From assembly GCF_018777385.1 (NCBI RefSeq), contig NZ_JAFJYB010000006.1, positions 115,875 to 179,874 on the forward strand: 64,000 nt of DNA. The letters run 5' to 3'. The notes beneath the pieces were generated by a model. The model made no database searches and was not told where the DNA came from. It saw only the letters and a program-made list of their open reading frames with translations. The stretch is from Candidatus Symbiopectobacterium endolongispinus. Lineage in GTDB: Bacteria > Pseudomonadota > Gammaproteobacteria > Enterobacterales > Enterobacteriaceae. This document shows positions 1 through 10,768 of the stretch, in pieces (position 1 is the stretch's first letter; the number at the start of each line of letters is the position of its first letter). Position numbers and translations under genes: made by a program.

Positions 1-1720
1 TTTGGCTGAAGGTGGCGATAGCGGTATCGCCTTTCATCACTTGCCCGTCGATCAGTTGCAGGTCACTGCCTTGCGCAAAGCCTAACTGGTCGTCGGCTGC
101 GCGGGAAAGCGTTAACGTGGTGCCGTTATAATCCCCATTGCCGTCTGCCAGACGGTCATTGTTGGCATCAGACAGCATCAAGCCGTGCGCCTGCGTAATT
201 TCTCCACCGCGCAACAGCGTTTGGATGGGCTAGTAGCGGCTGATACCGTTGCCAGAAATTAGAATGGAGTTGCCATCGGCAGAGACGGCGATGTCACCGC
301 CGTTGGTAGTGCCGGTGCTGCTGCCGGTGAGCGTCAGGCTGCCATTTTCACCCACAGCGTAAACATTCAAGGTGCCCGTCGTGGTCGCGGCGTAAAGCTG
401 AGTGCCGTCGTTGGAAGTGGTCAGCGCGTAGTCGACGGCGCTTTGCCCTGTTTTAGTGAGAATGAGGTCATCGATCAGAGTCAATGTGCCAGTCGTTGCA
501 TTACGCTGATATACCTTGATCTCGTGAGGAGCGATGAACGAGGCGCCGCTGTGAATCACATAGACATAGTCACCGGAGGTGGCAATCATGCCATTCCGAT
601 GGGCGTCCAGTTTTTGCACCTGAGTTAATGCTCCGTCGGCATCGCGGTTGTAGACATACACCTCACGTCCGGAATTGCTGCTGGCATCGACATAGACTTG
701 CTTGCCGTCATCCGAAATCGCCAGCCCGCCGGTTGAGCCGCCGCCTTACATCTTGGTGGTGCTGACATACGCCAGCTCGCCGTCGTTAACGCTCAGTTGA
801 ATCAGGTTACCGTTACCGGCAATGGTGTAGACCGATTTGCCATCGGCACTGACCACCAGATGATTAACGGTGCCGAGGTCTTCAACCACCAGGCTCTGCT
901 GTTGGGTTAAGCGCCAGGTGCTGTCGACGGAGAAAACGGTGATGGTGTTGTCGGAGCCAGCGGTGTACACGTGGCTGCCATCTGCGGAATAGGCAATTTC
1001 CTTCGCTTTCGCTAGTGTGCCTGCGGTAAAGGCCTCCGCTTCCTGTAATATGCTGCCGGAAAGCGCGGGCGGCACGTTAATCTTGTTGTCTACTGTCACG
1101 GTGGCGTGAATATCCAGCGTAGCGGTAGCGTCCTGATCGCGCAGACTTTTCAAGGTAACGGTGACATCACCACTTGCCACGGTGCTGTCCAGCGGTTTAT
1201 AAGCAATGCCGTCGATCAGTGTGGCGACATCCGCGGGTTGATAAGCCTCTGACGAGGCAATACTCAGCGTGATGGTGGTGGTGTTACCGCTGACGGTGAC
1301 CTTATAACTGTAACCGTTGTCGAGGGTCGAATCGCTCCCGGTGGTGGTGGGTTTCAGGGCAATTTCACTACCATCTATCATCAGCACTTGATTGGCACCG
1401 GCGCGATCGACGGTGATCACTAACTCGGTCAATTCCTTGCCGCTGCTATCCGTACCGGTGTCAGTGGACACGGTCACCTTACTGAACAGATCCACGGCGG
1501 CAAAGCCTGTCTCTCCCTCGTTGATGGTTACCGTACCGTGGGCGGGGGTGGCATCTACACCCGGTGCGCTGTCGGTCGGTGCGATAACCTGAGCCGCGAC
1601 GGCATCAGCGGTGGCGACGGCGTCGGCGTCGGCGTCGAACATCATGCGCGGTTCCAACACAAATGCCTGACGGGGTGGGCGCGCAGGTGTATTACCGGCT
1701 TTGGAACGGGAAAATGTCAT
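1..1720 (-). pseudogene. Large LEPR-motif beta-propeller surface protein, 5' part, two in-frame stops
   Basis: The start (ATG at 1720) is followed by a basic N-terminus and the motif LEPRMMFDAD, the signature of very large secreted repeat proteins (DUF4347/VCBS type), usually exported by type I secretion. After about 220 residues of Ig/VCBS-like sequence come repeats such as SADGSHVYTAGSDN and SADGKSVYTIAGNGN, which are blades of a beta-propeller. The frame is broken by TAA at 746-748 and TAG at 230-232. Beyond each stop the same frame continues with clear homologous sequence (GLAISDDGKQVYVDASSN after the first). The gene runs off the left edge of the window. It lies 85 bp downstream of tadG on the same strand, so it may be co-transcribed with the pilus genes and act as an adhesin. 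Seen: motif, repeats, stops. Inferred: adhesin role and loss of function. Confidence 0.8.
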
Positions 1721-1805
1721 GGTGTCATGTCCTGTAGTTAAGGTGTCAAAATTAACGTGCCAACGTTGAAGGATGAATCACATCATTTCTTTTAAAGTCA
1801 GATGG

Positions 1806-3473
1806 TTATTCAATCAGGCGCACATGGACGCCTTCCGTTTCGATCTGGCTGGCGATACGTTCCAGACGTGCTGCCAGCGGGTCTTCCGCTGCACCAAACC
1901 CTCGACCGTCGATAAAACCCATGCGTTTATCGCCTTCGGTGCAGATCAACAACCCGGGGGTGGCAATGTCATCAAACAGATTCTGACCGTAGTTATCAGG
2001 GTACCCTGGCCGGACACCGACGAAATAGAATTTGATATTGCGTGCACGAAAGCTGGTACACAGGTCTTCAAAGCGGCGTTTTGCGAACTCACGTGAGCCA
2101 TCGCTGCCTGTTTCTCCGGCGAATTGGCCGGGATTGAAGTTGTAGCTGTCGGTGTCGAACTGGCCGTGCCCGCTCGTACCTTCCGGATCGGAATAGGTAT
2201 CCGCCAGAATAATGACCACTTTTTGACCGTCACCGCTGCCGTCGACATTGAAATCCAACGGCAATTTCGCGTCGCCCCAGCCTTCGCTGCCGCGCATGTT
2301 GGGCGATAGCGCAGCACCCGCCCATGACATCGCAATGACGTAGTTGACGTTAAAACGGATTGAGAATTGATCGACGCGTTCGTCCACCTTGTTCAGATCG
2401 TTGGTGAGCGGCAACAAAGCGGCATTGGGGCAACCTTTATCTGCAACCATACAACGGGTGTCGTTAACCCCTGTGGCTTGACCAAAGAAAGGATTAGGGC
2501 CAACCCATGAGATAGGCTCCGCACCGGGACTGCCGTTTTGTGGCAAGTCGGCGCGGTAATACACCCTGAATTGCGCCACCGAGGGCTCATCCCAGAAAAA
2601 ATTCTCTTCTTCCAGCCCGCGATACATGCACAACAGATTGGCGCGTCTATCGGGAATACGGCGATCGGCCAGGCTGGCGTAACCGGTACGAAACAGCGAG
2701 CTAAGCTCTATCGGGTTCAGCGCTCCCGGTCTGGCCCAACGGCGAATACGGTTGGCATCCTGTGCGTCGTAGACATTCACCGCCTGGCTGAACGGCACCA
2801 GCGAGATCCACAGGTTGTCACGTTTGCCGTATGCGCTGTCCAACATGCGCTTGGCAAAATCCTTACTCAGTCGCTTTAGCGCAGCAAGATCGCGCGTGCT
2901 CATACCGTTAATGACGGGCAGCACCATCGCAATTTCCGTTGGGCGGTTGATCACTTCTGCCGTGGAGTAAACCGCCTGTTTCCGGGTACCCAGTTTTAAC
3001 AAGCTGGGCTGGGTGTTGAAGCTGGCTTCGACGGTGTACGTTTTACGCGTGTTGTTTTTGCGCCCTTCCGTGACGGTGACGTCTTCACGGGTGAGTTTAT
3101 TGTCGAGTGCGTTGTTTAACCCGAGGTTGTTTTTGACGTATTGATAAGCCAGTTCTTTAATTTGTTCTGGGTCATACTCGTCGCCGTTGATCGTGGCCTG
3201 ATGCGCGACAGACAGTGCGGCGGCGTCTGTTGCGCGCTTGATCTGCGTGGCATCGCCAGTGGCCGTTGAGGTATCGACAATGAAGGCCGCGCTGACCAGC
3301 AGTGCCATAGTACCGAGCACGTAGAACGCCGTGCCTGCACCGGTTTCCTGATGAATAAAAGCGGACAGCGCGGCGCGCCAAAAGGGGCGGGCGCGATGGC
3401 TGTCTTTTTTCAGTTCACTGTTTTTAATCGCTTTTTTATCTGTTATTATCCTGAATGACCAAATTTACTGCAT
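1806..3473 (-). pseudogene. tadG: TadG-like pilus assembly protein, likely nonsense at codon 3
   Basis: TadG proteins are anchored by an N-terminal hydrophobic segment and carry a von Willebrand A-like domain; they assist Flp pilus assembly at the envelope. Here the hydrophobic segment is FYVLGTMALLVSAAFIVD, followed by DATQIKRATDAAALSVAHQ, typical of TadE/TadG/pilus Tad domains. A VVIILADTYSDPEG stretch near residue 420 fits a vWA strand. The frame is open upstream of the hydrophobic segment to TAA at 3465-3467. Two codons further up is an in-frame ATG (3473) with a GGGA box, giving Met-Gln-stop. The simplest reading is that ATG 3473 was the start and codon 3 mutated to TAA. The only other in-frame candidates are ATT/ATA codons, or GTG 3320 inside the membrane segment. 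The gene ends 85 bp before the adhesin. Confidence 0.75.
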
Positions 3474-3565
3474 AGCTATCCCGCCCGAATAAGCGGGAAA
3501 AAATACGACATGGCTCTGTATCGGTGCGCGTGGTTATGGTGGGTCTTTTCGCCCGTCACGCGTCG

Positions 3566-4168
3566 TTATGTTTTATCGTTATCCAACCCAGCTTCTTTGC
3601 TCAGGGTTTCATCTAAATCCACGACGCCGATGGCAACCCGATTGATTGCCGTTGCGTGTAACAAACCACCTAATGACATGCCGCCCAGCAGTGCGACGTC
3701 TTTGCCTTGGCGACAAATCTCCACCACCAGCATGGAGGTATTCTTGTTGCCCTCTTTGGCATCGCGCTCGGGCAGGTCTGGCAGATAGGGCGTATTGGGT
3801 TGAGTCTCACTGCCTACGCACAGCCCTTTCGCCGTGCCGCGACTCAGTTGCCAATAGAGATCGCCGGTTTGACGCACGTTGCTGATCAGTAGCTTATAAT
3901 TCCCTAATCCCTGATTGGGCAGTACTGTATCCAGTAACCCCTGCAACCCGGTTTCCGTCAGATCTTGCTGCATCGCCAGTATTGAGAAGATGGCACCTGC
4001 ACGCTGCTCCATACGAGAGCGCTCCAGACCAACGCTGTACATGTCGGCACAGAGCGAACCAATTGCCAGAACAATCGGAAACGCCAGCGCGGTTTCCACG
4101 GCGGCGACCCCACGGCATGAGCGACGAAATCGTTTCAGGTAGCGCAATAGTGTCTTAGTTATTGTCAT
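3566..4168 (-). CDS. tadF: TadF-like minor pseudopilin of the Flp pilus system
   Basis: This 200-residue TadE/F-family protein has a basic N-terminus (MTITKTLLRYLKRFRRSC) followed by RGVAAVETALAFPIVLAIG. The latter has the conserved Glu at position +5 of the mature pseudopilin and the hydrophobic helix. In the Tad system TadE and TadF are processed by the TadV prepilin peptidase and are needed for pilus elaboration. The ATG overlaps the 3' end of tadE by 14 bp, which indicates translational coupling. The frame is intact, unlike most of its operon partners, so it is probably a passenger in a dead locus. Confidence 0.85.
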   Translation of the reverse strand: MTITKTLLRYLKRFRRSCRGVAAVETALAFPIVLAIGSLCADMYSVGLERSRMEQRAGAIFSILAMQQDLTETGLQGLLDTVLPNQGLGNYKLLISNVRQTGDLYWQLSRGTAKGLCVGSETQPNTPYLPDLPERDAKEGNKNTSMLVVEICRQGKDVALLGGMSLGGLLHATAINRVAIGVVDLDETLSKEAGLDNDKT

Positions 4169-4691
4169 TGCGTAACTCCGTGCCGAACACGTGCTTGTAC
4201 TGGTAGCGGAAGGTGGTGCCCAGTGTTAACACTTCCGGCAGCGGCGTGATAAACGCATTTTCAATCTGCACCGTGACGGACCACACCGGCAGCGTGGTGG
4301 TGTTCCCTTCGTCGTTTTGCGTGTCGTTTGATGCCGTACCGCTGGCGGTAAATCCACCCAACTGGTTCAGGTTTTCGAAATGCAGCACGTTAACGGTAAG
4401 GTTATCCGCGCTGAGGTAGCCATAGGCTGAATCCACCATGCGCGTTTTCATGCGCATGCTCATCTGTTCCGGGCTGGCAGCGCTGAGATTATCAAGACGG
4501 AAACTCTGCACTGCTTTACCCAGCGCCGCGCTGCCTACCGCGATCACCAACCCGATACGCGCCAGCTCAAACAGCATCATCACGCCGACCATCGCAACCG
4601 GAACCAAAAAGGCCACCTCAGTCGCGACCACGCCGTGCGCGGCGCGCCAGCGCTCGGCTTGATGTTGGAGCGTATCGCGCATGCGTGCCAT
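4155..4691 (-). CDS. tadE: TadE-like minor pseudopilin
   Basis: This 178-residue protein has a cytoplasmic basic leader and the processing region HGVVATEVAFLVPVAMVGVMM. It keeps a conserved Glu near the start of the transmembrane helix, as expected for a TadE pseudopilin cut by the prepilin peptidase. The rest is a periplasmic domain without recognisable motifs. Its ATG shares bases with the TAA of tadD (TAATG), and its end overlaps tadF, so the three form a coupled block. No lesion is visible. Confidence 0.85.
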   Translation of the reverse strand: MARMRDTLQHQAERWRAAHGVVATEVAFLVPVAMVGVMMLFELARIGLVIAVGSAALGKAVQSFRLDNLSAASPEQMSMRMKTRMVDSAYGYLSADNLTVNVLHFENLNQLGGFTASGTASNDTQNDEGNTTTLPVWSVTVQIENAFITPLPEVLTLGTTFRYQYKHVFGTELRNDNN

Positions 4692-5520
4692 TATTCCTGG
4701 TTACTCAGTTGCAGACGTTGGCGGCTGGAGGCCAACAGCGTTTCGCCACGGGTTTTATCCTGCTGCATTTGTTGCAAACGCTGATGCAGCGAGGCAATCA
4801 GGGCATAAATGCGCTGTGGTTGGGCGATGGAACCGAGTGTCGTGCGTGCGTCCTCTTCCCGGTCGCTGGCGAGATAGGCGAGCGCCAGATTCAGTTTGCC
4901 GGTGGTGTTGCCGTCATCCAGTGAGCGCAGCAACGGAATTGCTTTGTCCGGGTTGCCGCTGGCAAGCCAGGATAACGCCAGATTGTTGATGGCGGAGACA
5001 TCTGCTGGGTTTACCTGCAAGGCTTTTTCGAACATCTGACGTGCCTGCGTGTGCTGTCCTGCGCTGTCCATCATCACGCCCATGCCATTGAGCGCCAGCG
5101 TGTTGTTTGGCTGTGCTTTCAGCGCACAGGTGAAATCTTTCTGCGCCATGGTGTTACGCCCCAGCGCGAGCTGTGCGCGACCCATACCGAGACAGACAGC
5201 GAGTGCTTCTTCGGGGGGACATTTTATCCGTGTCGCCGCCTAATGCCTGGCGTGCACGGCTGTACAGCTCCAGCGTTTGCTGTGGGGAGTGCGGCAACGC
5301 TGGCGTATTCCAGCATCTACGCGCCTTTCAGCATGTTGCGGCTGTCTAAACGCGTATAGACGTCGGTTGCGGCTTCTACCCGACCCTGATCGCGCAGCAA
5401 ACGCGCCAGACGCAGCCCTTCGTCTTTGTTTCCCTTGATCTCCATTGAACTGCCACAACCGGCCAGCACCATACTGAGCAGCAACACGGTCAATGAGAAG
5501 GTACGGCGGCGGTAAGCCAT
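4691..5520 (-). pseudogene. tadD: TadD TPR lipoprotein, disrupted three times
   Basis: TadD is a TPR-containing lipoprotein thought to act as a pilotin-like assembly factor for the RcpA secretin. The N-terminus MAYRRRTFSLTVLLLSMVLA precedes the lipobox L-A-G-C, and the C-terminal half (below 5185) has TPR repeats such as NTLALNGMGVMMDSAGQ and NPADVSAINNLALSWLASG. Three lesions lie between: TAG at 5317-5319 (KGA-stop-MLEYAS), a frameshift near 5285-5300, and one extra base in the G run 5213-5218. All three reading segments are otherwise plainly homologous. The start at 5520 was chosen because it places the lipoprotein signal at the N-terminus; ATGs at 5550 and 5565 are also in frame. Confidence 0.85.
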
Positions 5521-5572
5521 TTTGTTACTCAACGTTATCTGACCAAACATCTTCACGGACTCCATCGGTGGT

Positions 5573-6478
5573 TCATTGCACCAGCAGGCGCACCACGCGC
5601 ACCAGGGCGGGGGCTGCCATAATGGCGATAATCGGTGGCAGGATCAGCGTCATCAACGGTACGCTGAGTTGGGCTGGCAGCTTTCCCGCTTTCTCTTCCA
5701 ACCCTAAAATCAGTGTTTTTCGACTCTTGTCGGCAATAGTGCGCAGTGCCCGAGAGAGCGGGGTGCCATAGCGTTCCGCTTGAATCAGGGTGGCGACCAT
5801 ACCTTCGATTTCGCTGACTCGGGTGCGCTCTGCCAGATGCATCATTGCCAAGGTACGATCGGACAAGATCTGCAACTCGGCGGCGGTGTAGTGCAGTTCA
5901 TCCGCCATTTCCGGTGAAGAAAGGCCCAGCTCTTTCGATACTACGTGCAGGACACGTCCGATCGGCAAGCCAGCTTCGGCGCATACCACCATCAGATCCA
6001 GCGCGTCCGGTACCGCGCGCGCCAGCTTTTCGCCCCTATTGGCAGCACGCCAACGTAGCCACCACTCGGGCAACAGCGTGCCGACAAAAAAGCCGATAAG
6101 GCCGGTGGCGACGCCCGTCAGGCCGAGTCGATCGGCAGCGGGTAACCATCCCCAGACCAGCAGTACGGCAATCAGCGCACCGGTGATAAATTTGCCCATC
6201 ACCAGCCAGCCCACCGCTTCATGACGGCGTAAACCCGCCAGATCCAACATGCGGCGCAGGTTGCGGCGATCGCGATCTGAACCAGCCAGTCGCTCGCCCT
6301 GTACCGCGAGCTGGCGCAGCAGCGCTTCCAGCCAGGGAGATAACGCGGTGCCCTGACCACGCAGGCGGTTTTCCAATAGCTTGTACTGGCGTGCTTGATG
6401 TTGTGCTCGGCCCAGTAGGATACCGGTGATGATCAGTACCAGAGCCAGCAGCAGTAAGGGGTCGCTCAATAACGTCAT
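5573..6478 (-). CDS. tadC: TadC inner-membrane platform protein
   Basis: A type II secretion F-domain protein of 301 residues. TadB and TadC form the polytopic inner-membrane platform on which the TadA ATPase works. It has hydrophobic segments at residues 7-22, about 90-130 and at the C-terminus, plus the family-typical cytoplasmic helices ALDLMVVCAEAGLPIGRVLH and ERTRVSEIEGMVATLIQAER. The start has a GAGAG box upstream. The frame is complete and follows tadB by 12 bp. Confidence 0.9.
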   Translation of the reverse strand: MTLLSDPLLLLALVLIITGILLGRAQHQARQYKLLENRLRGQGTALSPWLEALLRQLAVQGERLAGSDRDRRNLRRMLDLAGLRRHEAVGWLVMGKFITGALIAVLLVWGWLPAADRLGLTGVATGLIGFFVGTLLPEWWLRWRAANRGEKLARAVPDALDLMVVCAEAGLPIGRVLHVVSKELGLSSPEMADELHYTAAELQILSDRTLAMMHLAERTRVSEIEGMVATLIQAERYGTPLSRALRTIADKSRKTLILGLEEKAGKLPAQLSVPLMTLILPPIIAIMAAPALVRVVRLLVQ

Positions 6479-6490
6479 TTCGGCTCTCTC

Positions 6491-7411
6491 TTATCCAACT
6501 CGCTTGACCATTAAATGGGTCACCAACATCCCCAGCGAAACGCTGTACAGGGCGTAAATCAGCACCGAGGTGCCCACCGGGTCAGAGAACAAAAAGCTGA
6601 AATCCTCAGGTGACTTTATATACAAATAGGCGAGACAGCAGGGGAACAGCGCGGCGACAATCTTGGCAGACGCGCGCTTCTGAGGTTTTCGACTGCACTT
6701 TCAGTTGCAACTCGCGTCTATCGCGCAGCGTGGCAGAGAGCCGCTCGAGCGTCTCACCCAACCGGCCACCGGCCTCCTGGTTGATGATCAGGATCACCAC
6801 GAAGAAGCGGTATTCCGCCATCGGCACCCGTGTGGCAGGGGTCTGGATCACCTGACGTAAGGGAATGCCCAGTTTGAGCCAGTGATCGATGGTTTTAAAT
6901 TCGTTGGCCAGCGGGCCGCTCAGGTGCTCTGCCACGATGGCGAAGGTATTCGCCACCGGCACGCCTGCACGGCAACTGCGGGTAATTGCATCGATCGCTT
7001 CCGGTAGGCTTTCGCGCAGTGCTTTCAGGTGCTTTTGCAGCGTGGAGCGGAACAGCAACACGGCCGTGCTGACAAACAGCAGCAGGGAAAAGATCAATCC
7101 TAATGTCAACGGCAGCAGGGTACGTTGTCCCATGATCATGCCAATCAGCAGGCTGACTGCGCCCAAAGGATAGCCAGAGCACGTCCTAACATCGGCACTC
7201 GCATAAACGGTGTCGTGACTTCATCGCGCAGGATGGAGTCGGAGGTTATTTCGGCAGCGGTTGGGCTGACCTCTTTTAACACCTGTTGCCAGCGCTGTTC
7301 GCGCTGTTGGCGATACCGGCGCGCTTTCTGCCAGGCGGCGATGGCTAGCACCAACGCAAAGACGCAGCAAAATATCAGCAGGGTGATCAGATTCAGGCGT
7401 GCATCACTCAT
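6491..7411 (-). pseudogene. tadB: TadB inner-membrane platform protein, two frameshifts
   Basis: TadB is the partner of TadC, with the F-domain helix DAITRSCRAGVPVANTFAIV in the middle. The start at 7411 (MSDARLNLITLL) has a strong GAAGGAG box and lies just past the tadA stop. The frame breaks at about 7160, where LGRALAILW should continue into GAVSLLIGMIMG and a G appears missing from a G run. It breaks again at about 6668 after QSKTSEAR. In the other frame the C-terminus reads on to a final membrane helix ending LMVKRVG at TAA 6491-6493. All the protein is present, in three frames. Confidence 0.87.
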
Positions 7412-7428
7412 CGGCTCTCCTTCGATCT

Positions 7429-8825
7429 TCACTGCGCATCGAACAGGTGCGCTTTGTCGCCGTAGAACTGCTGGCGCTGAATGTGCTGCACATATTCACC
7501 GGTGAGCATGCCTTGGCCGTCCATGCCCTGGATCTGGAAGCTGAACAGATCCTGAAGCTGGATCACTTCGTTTTCCATGCCGCACACTTCGGTAATCGAC
7601 ACCACGCGGCGCATGCTGTCCCGCATACGTTCAATCTGCACAATCAAATGCACAGCGCTGGCGATTTGACGGCGGATAGCCATCAGCGGCAACTGCATGT
7701 TGGCCATCATCACCATGTTTTCCAGACGTTGGATGGCATCGCGCGAGGTGTTGGCGTGCACGGTACAGAGCGAGCCGTCATGGCCGGTGTTCATCGCCTG
7801 CAACATGTCGAAACTCTCGCCGCCGCGCACCTCACCAAGAATGATGCGATCCGGGCGCATACGCAGCGCGTTACGCATCAGATCGCGCTGATCGACGCGT
7901 CCGGTGCCCTCGGCGCTGACCGGCCGCGTTTCCAACCGCACCACGTGCTCCTGTTGTAATTGCAACTCAGCGGCATCTTCGATGGTGATAATGCGATCGG
8001 TACTGCCGATCTTCTGCGACAGCGCGTTGAGCAGTGTGGTTTTACCGGCACCGGTACCGCCAGACACGATGACGTTCATGCAGGCCTGCATCGCCTTATT
8101 CAGCACATCCGCCATGGCGTAGGACATACAGCGGCGTTCCGCCAGCGTTTCCAGCGACAGGTTGCGCCGCATGAATTTACGGATCGAAATGGTGGTGCCG
8201 TCGATCGCCAGCAGGTAGGTGATCACGTTAACGCGGCTGCCGTCTGGCAAGCGCGCATCGACCATCGGGCTAGCTTCATCGATACGCCGCCCCACCGCTG
8301 CTGCAATGCGCTGTGCGGTGTTGAATACATGCTCTTCATCGATAAAGGTGATCGGTGATAGTTCCAGTTTGCCGAAACGCTCGATAAACACCTGCTGTGC
8401 GCCGTTGACCAGAATGTCGTTGACGGTGTCGTCTGCCAGCAGCGGCTTAATCGGGCCTATGCCGGTCATTTCATCCAGCATTTCGGCGGCGATGGCTTCT
8501 TCTCCCTGACGCGAAAGCTGGGGGCGCTGTTCGTCACAGATGCGGCGAATCACGGTTTCAATTTGTGCCAGCAGCTTGTCGCGGCCCATCATGGCCGCTT
8601 TACCCGCATCGATCTGATCGTAAAGCTGTGCACGGATCAGGCGGAGCTGGCTGGTGCGGTTGTCCGTTTGACGCGGCGTCGCGGTAGGTGCCGCTGCCGT
8701 GCTGGCGGTGGGCGGGTGTCTGCCGCCGGACGTGCCTTCAGCTCTGTGACGGTGGCGGCCGGTGTCGCTTGCGGCGCACCTTTGTTGGCGTCCTGCTTTT
8801 GCTGCTGGCTTCTGCGAATCAACAT
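7429..8825 (-). pseudogene. tadA: TadA pilus ATPase, frameshift in the N-terminal linker
   Basis: This is the type II/IV secretion ATPase that powers Flp pilus extension. The downstream frame (from about 8700) carries everything catalytic: Walker A GGTGAGKTTLLNAL, the Asp box IITIEDAAELQLQ, Walker B-like RPDRIILGEVRGGESFDML, and the His box CTVHANTSRDAIQRLENM. The upstream frame begins at ATG 8825 with a charged low-complexity leader (MLIRRSQQQKQDANKGAP). It runs out of frame near 8705-8725 in a C-rich stretch, ending at TGA 8637. A TadA-sized product could still be made from an internal start such as ATG 8592, so activity is not strictly excluded. Its neighbours are broken. Confidence 0.85.
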
Positions 8826-8853
8826 GGTCAGTTACCTTTTCGAAAACGCCGCA

Positions 8854-10052
8854 TCAGGCGCGTTTTAACCAGCGTGTAAACCAGCGTTTTTCTGCCGGTC
8901 TGGCACGCACGCCGCAGGCCAGATCGACCAGTTGGCACAAGCCCTGCAAGAAGGCGGGGGAGGCGGTCAGATTGAGTGCGCCCAGCGTCAGGCTGTGCGC
9001 CAGCGCGTGGCCGGCATGCGGCAACACCACGTCAATCTTGCGCCCGGTGAACTGCTCAAACTGGTCGCGGGTGAGCGGGCAGTGTTGGCAAAGCTGCTCT
9101 GGTTATGTACCAGCAGCAGGTGCTGGCCTTCGCTTTCATCACCGATCTCGTGGAGGATACGGCGCACATTGCGCGCATCTTGCAGCGTTAATTCGGTAAC
9201 GATAATGCGCAGATCCGCATAGGACAGGACTTCCAGCGCGCCGGTTGGGTAGCTGTTCGGCAAATCCCAAATCACCTGATTGAACATGCGACACAGCACG
9301 CCGCCGAGATTGAGCACGTTATCCACGTCAACCGGGCTAAGCTCTCCCAACGCTGGCTTTTGCGCCAGCATATGCAGGCGCGTATCGACGCGCAGCAGGG
9401 CGCGTTGTAGCAAACGGGTATCCAGCTCCTGCGTTTCCAGCACGGCCGCGAGCCCACCGTCTTCCGTTTGTTCTTGCAGCAGCAACTGATCGCCGTTACG
9501 ACGGTCGTAATCCACCAGCGCAACGGGCAAATGGCGTTCACCAGAGAGCAGACGGCTCAACCCCATCGCCACGGTGCTGCCGCCGCAACCGCCGCTGGCG
9601 CTGACCACGGCGATGGTTCTGCCCATGCGGGCGTATTCCGGCCCAGCTTGTTGGCCTTCGCACTTGGCGAGCGTCGTCGCCAGCAGGTCGAGGGTGAAAG
9701 GCTTAACCAGATAATCCACCACGCAAATCTGGAGCAATGCACGGTACAGGCCAATATCCTGCGCTTTGCCTGCCGCCACCACTTGGGTGGTTGGGCCACA
9801 CACGCCCAGCAACTCTTCCAGCGCGGACAGCGGCCAGTGGGTATCATCAAGATCCACCAGCAGAATACGCGGCGGTACATTCAACTCGCACCATTGGCGT
9901 GCGCCAGTAATACCGCCGGACAGCACCGGCACAGCCTGCTGGTTCAGGCGTGATAGCAGATCGCTGACGCCAGCCGCCTCGCGGGCGTCATGCACGAAGG
10001 CGACCAGCGGTTGTGCCAACGCTTCGCCATCGGTAAGGGTAATGTCGCTCAT
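8854..10052 (-). pseudogene. tadZ: TadZ localisation ATPase, C-terminal frameshift
   Basis: TadZ (CpaE-like) combines an N-terminal receiver-like domain with a ParA/MinD-type ATPase domain and places the pilus machine at a pole. The receiver-like part shows ILLVDLDDTHWPL and VVDYLVKPF. The ATPase part has the deviant Walker A region VVSASGGCGGSTVAMGLS and VALVDYDRRNGD. The frame is lost at about 9076 after NQSSFANTA. The alternative frame supplies the remaining 75 residues (PLTRDQFEQFTGRKID in the family sense) and ends at TGA 8854-8856, 29 bp upstream of the tadA start. The single-base change lies in a GGGC context. Confidence 0.87.
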
Positions 10053-10066
10053 GGAATGCCTCGCCT

Positions 10067-10744
10067 TTAATCTTCGTCAAAGTTAATGTTGATGAGCTCT
10101 TTCACTTCACCTTTGTGATAGCGTTCGATGCTGTTCACTGCGGTGACGCCATCGGCTGCGTCCAGCGCTTTGGCCTGGATCAGATCGCGCGGTTCAGCCA
10201 CCATCTTCGCCAGGTTGTTTTGTGTGGCACAGCCGAGGTAGCCAATGCCTTCAAAAGGTTTCACCATCAACTGATCGGGATTATTCACTTCGCAGCGCGT
10301 GGTTTTCACCGCCAGCGCTTCTGAAATCACTTCCAGATCGCCGGTTTGGCCGCTTGTTGTCGAACGACGTAATTGCTTCACGTTACGCGCGTCAGCCCCG
10401 GCATTTTTCAGCACGACGGCCAGGCGATCTGCCATTTGCTCGCCGCGTACTGAATGCGGGATCAGCGTCAGGGCTTGTTTGGCGAGACGCCTCTGATCTT
10501 TCAGCATGACATTAAGCTGCTTGAGCGATTCGGGCGTAAAGCCACGTCCGTTAGGCGCAACCGCCAGCGTGACCGCCAGTGAAGTAGTGCGGACTTAGAT
10601 CGGTTTGAGGGCCGGTTGTTAGAAACGATCGGCACGCATTTTATTGATGCTGCTGTCGCCGCACGCGGCCAATAACAGCGCGCATGCGCAGAGCGTCATG
10701 GAGAACAGCGTGCGCGACGTGCGCGTTGTAATGTGGTTATTCAT
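10067..10744 (-). pseudogene. rcpB: RcpB/CpaD-type pilus lipoprotein with two in-frame stops
   Basis: A CpaD-family outer-membrane-associated lipoprotein that works with the RcpA secretin. From ATG 10744 the protein has a signal sequence and the lipobox LLLAAC with Cys at residue 28. In-frame TAA codons follow at residues 42 (10619-10621) and 50 (10595-10597). After the second stop the same frame continues unbroken for 175 codons (VRTTSLAVTLAVAPNGRGFT, then VNNPDQLMVKPFEGIGYLGC, the CpaD core). Two nonsense changes eight codons apart with no indel is notable. It sits between rcpA and tadZ as in the canonical locus. Confidence 0.85.
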
Positions 10745-10768
10745 GTTTTTCACCGTTGTCATCCAGGG

